DNA from: an uncultured Muribaculaceae bacterium
Lineage (GTDB): Bacteria; Bacteroidota; Bacteroidia; Bacteroidales; Muribaculaceae
Direction: 5' to 3'
Assembly (NCBI GenBank): GCA_944321875.1
Contig: CALUMX010000019.1
Coordinates: 1-57,759 of the forward strand
DNA: 57,759 nucleotides
In this document: one piece after another, positions 57,597 to 57,759 of the stretch
Layout of the letters: each line of letters begins with the position of its first letter
Numbering within the stretch: the first letter of the stretch is position 1
Position numbers and translations under genes: made by a program
Notes under the pieces: generated by a model
What the model saw: only the letters and a program-made list of their open reading frames with translations
Databases searched by the model: none
Told to the model about the DNA's origin: nothing

Positions 57597-57680
57597 CAAA
57601 AATAGTAAAAGGCGAGCGCAGAGACAAACGAAAACGGATGTTTTCAAGTTTGACTATGCCGAGCCGCATCCTATTTTATC
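57597..57680 (-). repeat. 84-bp hairpin-promoter repeat, copy R5
   Basis: Minus-strand copy of exactly 84 bases. It contains GGCTCGGCATAG, the hairpin GAAAAC-ATCC-GTTTTC, and then TTTG, 20 bases, TATTTTTG at the 3' end. It lies just before the flippase gene and points the same way, so it is probably that operon's promoter. Confidence 0.75.
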
Positions 57681-57759
57681 AAAAAATGAATGTCCGCATG
57701 TTCCCAAATTAGCAAAGTTTAAACCGCCAAGATGTCCGATAGGCGTGTATTGGAACACT
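57681..57759. other. end of window, no feature seen
   Basis: AT-rich sequence. No gene or structure can be supported here. Confidence 0.5.

Overview
The window looks like a stretch of chromosome from a Bacteroidota species, order Bacteroidales, probably a gut or oral member near Prevotella, Paraprevotella or Bacteroides; the genus cannot be fixed from what is visible. The main reasons are Bacteroidota promoters (TTTG, about 20 bases, then TAnnTTTG) ahead of many genes, almost no Shine-Dalgarno leaders, a Rho with a very long disordered insert, and family types typical of the order: DUF4493/PCMD/calycin-like secreted proteins, PF14121 porin, DUF4923, DUF3109, C10 peptidase, GLUG adhesin, anaerobic sulfatase maturase, and TlpA with an N-terminal DUF4369-like region. 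There are no phage, insertion-sequence, CRISPR, tRNA or rRNA genes.

Layout. 1-5.7 kb: a broken DUF3089 lipoprotein gene, two secreted proteins with T9SS-like tails, and a GH13 amylase lipoprotein. 5.7-9.2 kb: a compact rmlA-rmlC-rmlD-rmlB operon for dTDP-L-rhamnose. 9.2-15.1 kb, minus strand: a C10 cysteine protease interrupted by a stop codon, a Dabb protein, an ABC-F protein and an outer-membrane barrel. 15.4-18.4 kb: three glycosyltransferases. 18.4-24 kb: ispE, grpE-dnaJ, an acyl-CoA ligase and a TlpA-like thioredoxin. 24.1-26.8 kb: a four-subunit 2-oxoacid:ferredoxin oxidoreductase. 27-35.8 kb: secreted DUF4493/PCMD/calycin-like proteins and a GHL10 hydrolase. 35.9-40.7 kb: a porin plus solute-binding protein pair, then a radical-SAM sulfatase maturase with DUF4923. 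40.8-53.2 kb: housekeeping genes (valS, nhaD, DUF3109, rho, lactonase, ybaK, aroC, a TIGR01212 radical SAM, a deaminase). 53.2-57.7 kb: a DJ-1/PfpI protein, apbE, and a glycosyltransferase/flippase pair.

How it fits together. A surface-glycan theme recurs: rhamnose synthesis, four glycosyltransferases and a Wzx-like flippase. A second theme is secreted proteins: five proteins carry T9SS-like C-terminal domains, and several others are lipoproteins or outer-membrane barrels.

The most unusual feature is an approximately 84-bp repeat found at five separate loci (7 full or near-full copies plus one fragment). Each locus sits directly before a gene and points the same way as that gene. Each copy has a GAAAAC/GTTTTC-type hairpin next to a Bacteroidota promoter. 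At the two tandem loci only the gene-proximal copy keeps an intact -7 box. It looks like a spreading promoter cassette. Other points of interest are two secreted-protein genes each interrupted by one in-frame stop codon, a four-way-branched terminator between two paralogous genes, a terminator-like hairpin in the rho leader, and an ABC-F protein whose second ATP site is degenerate.
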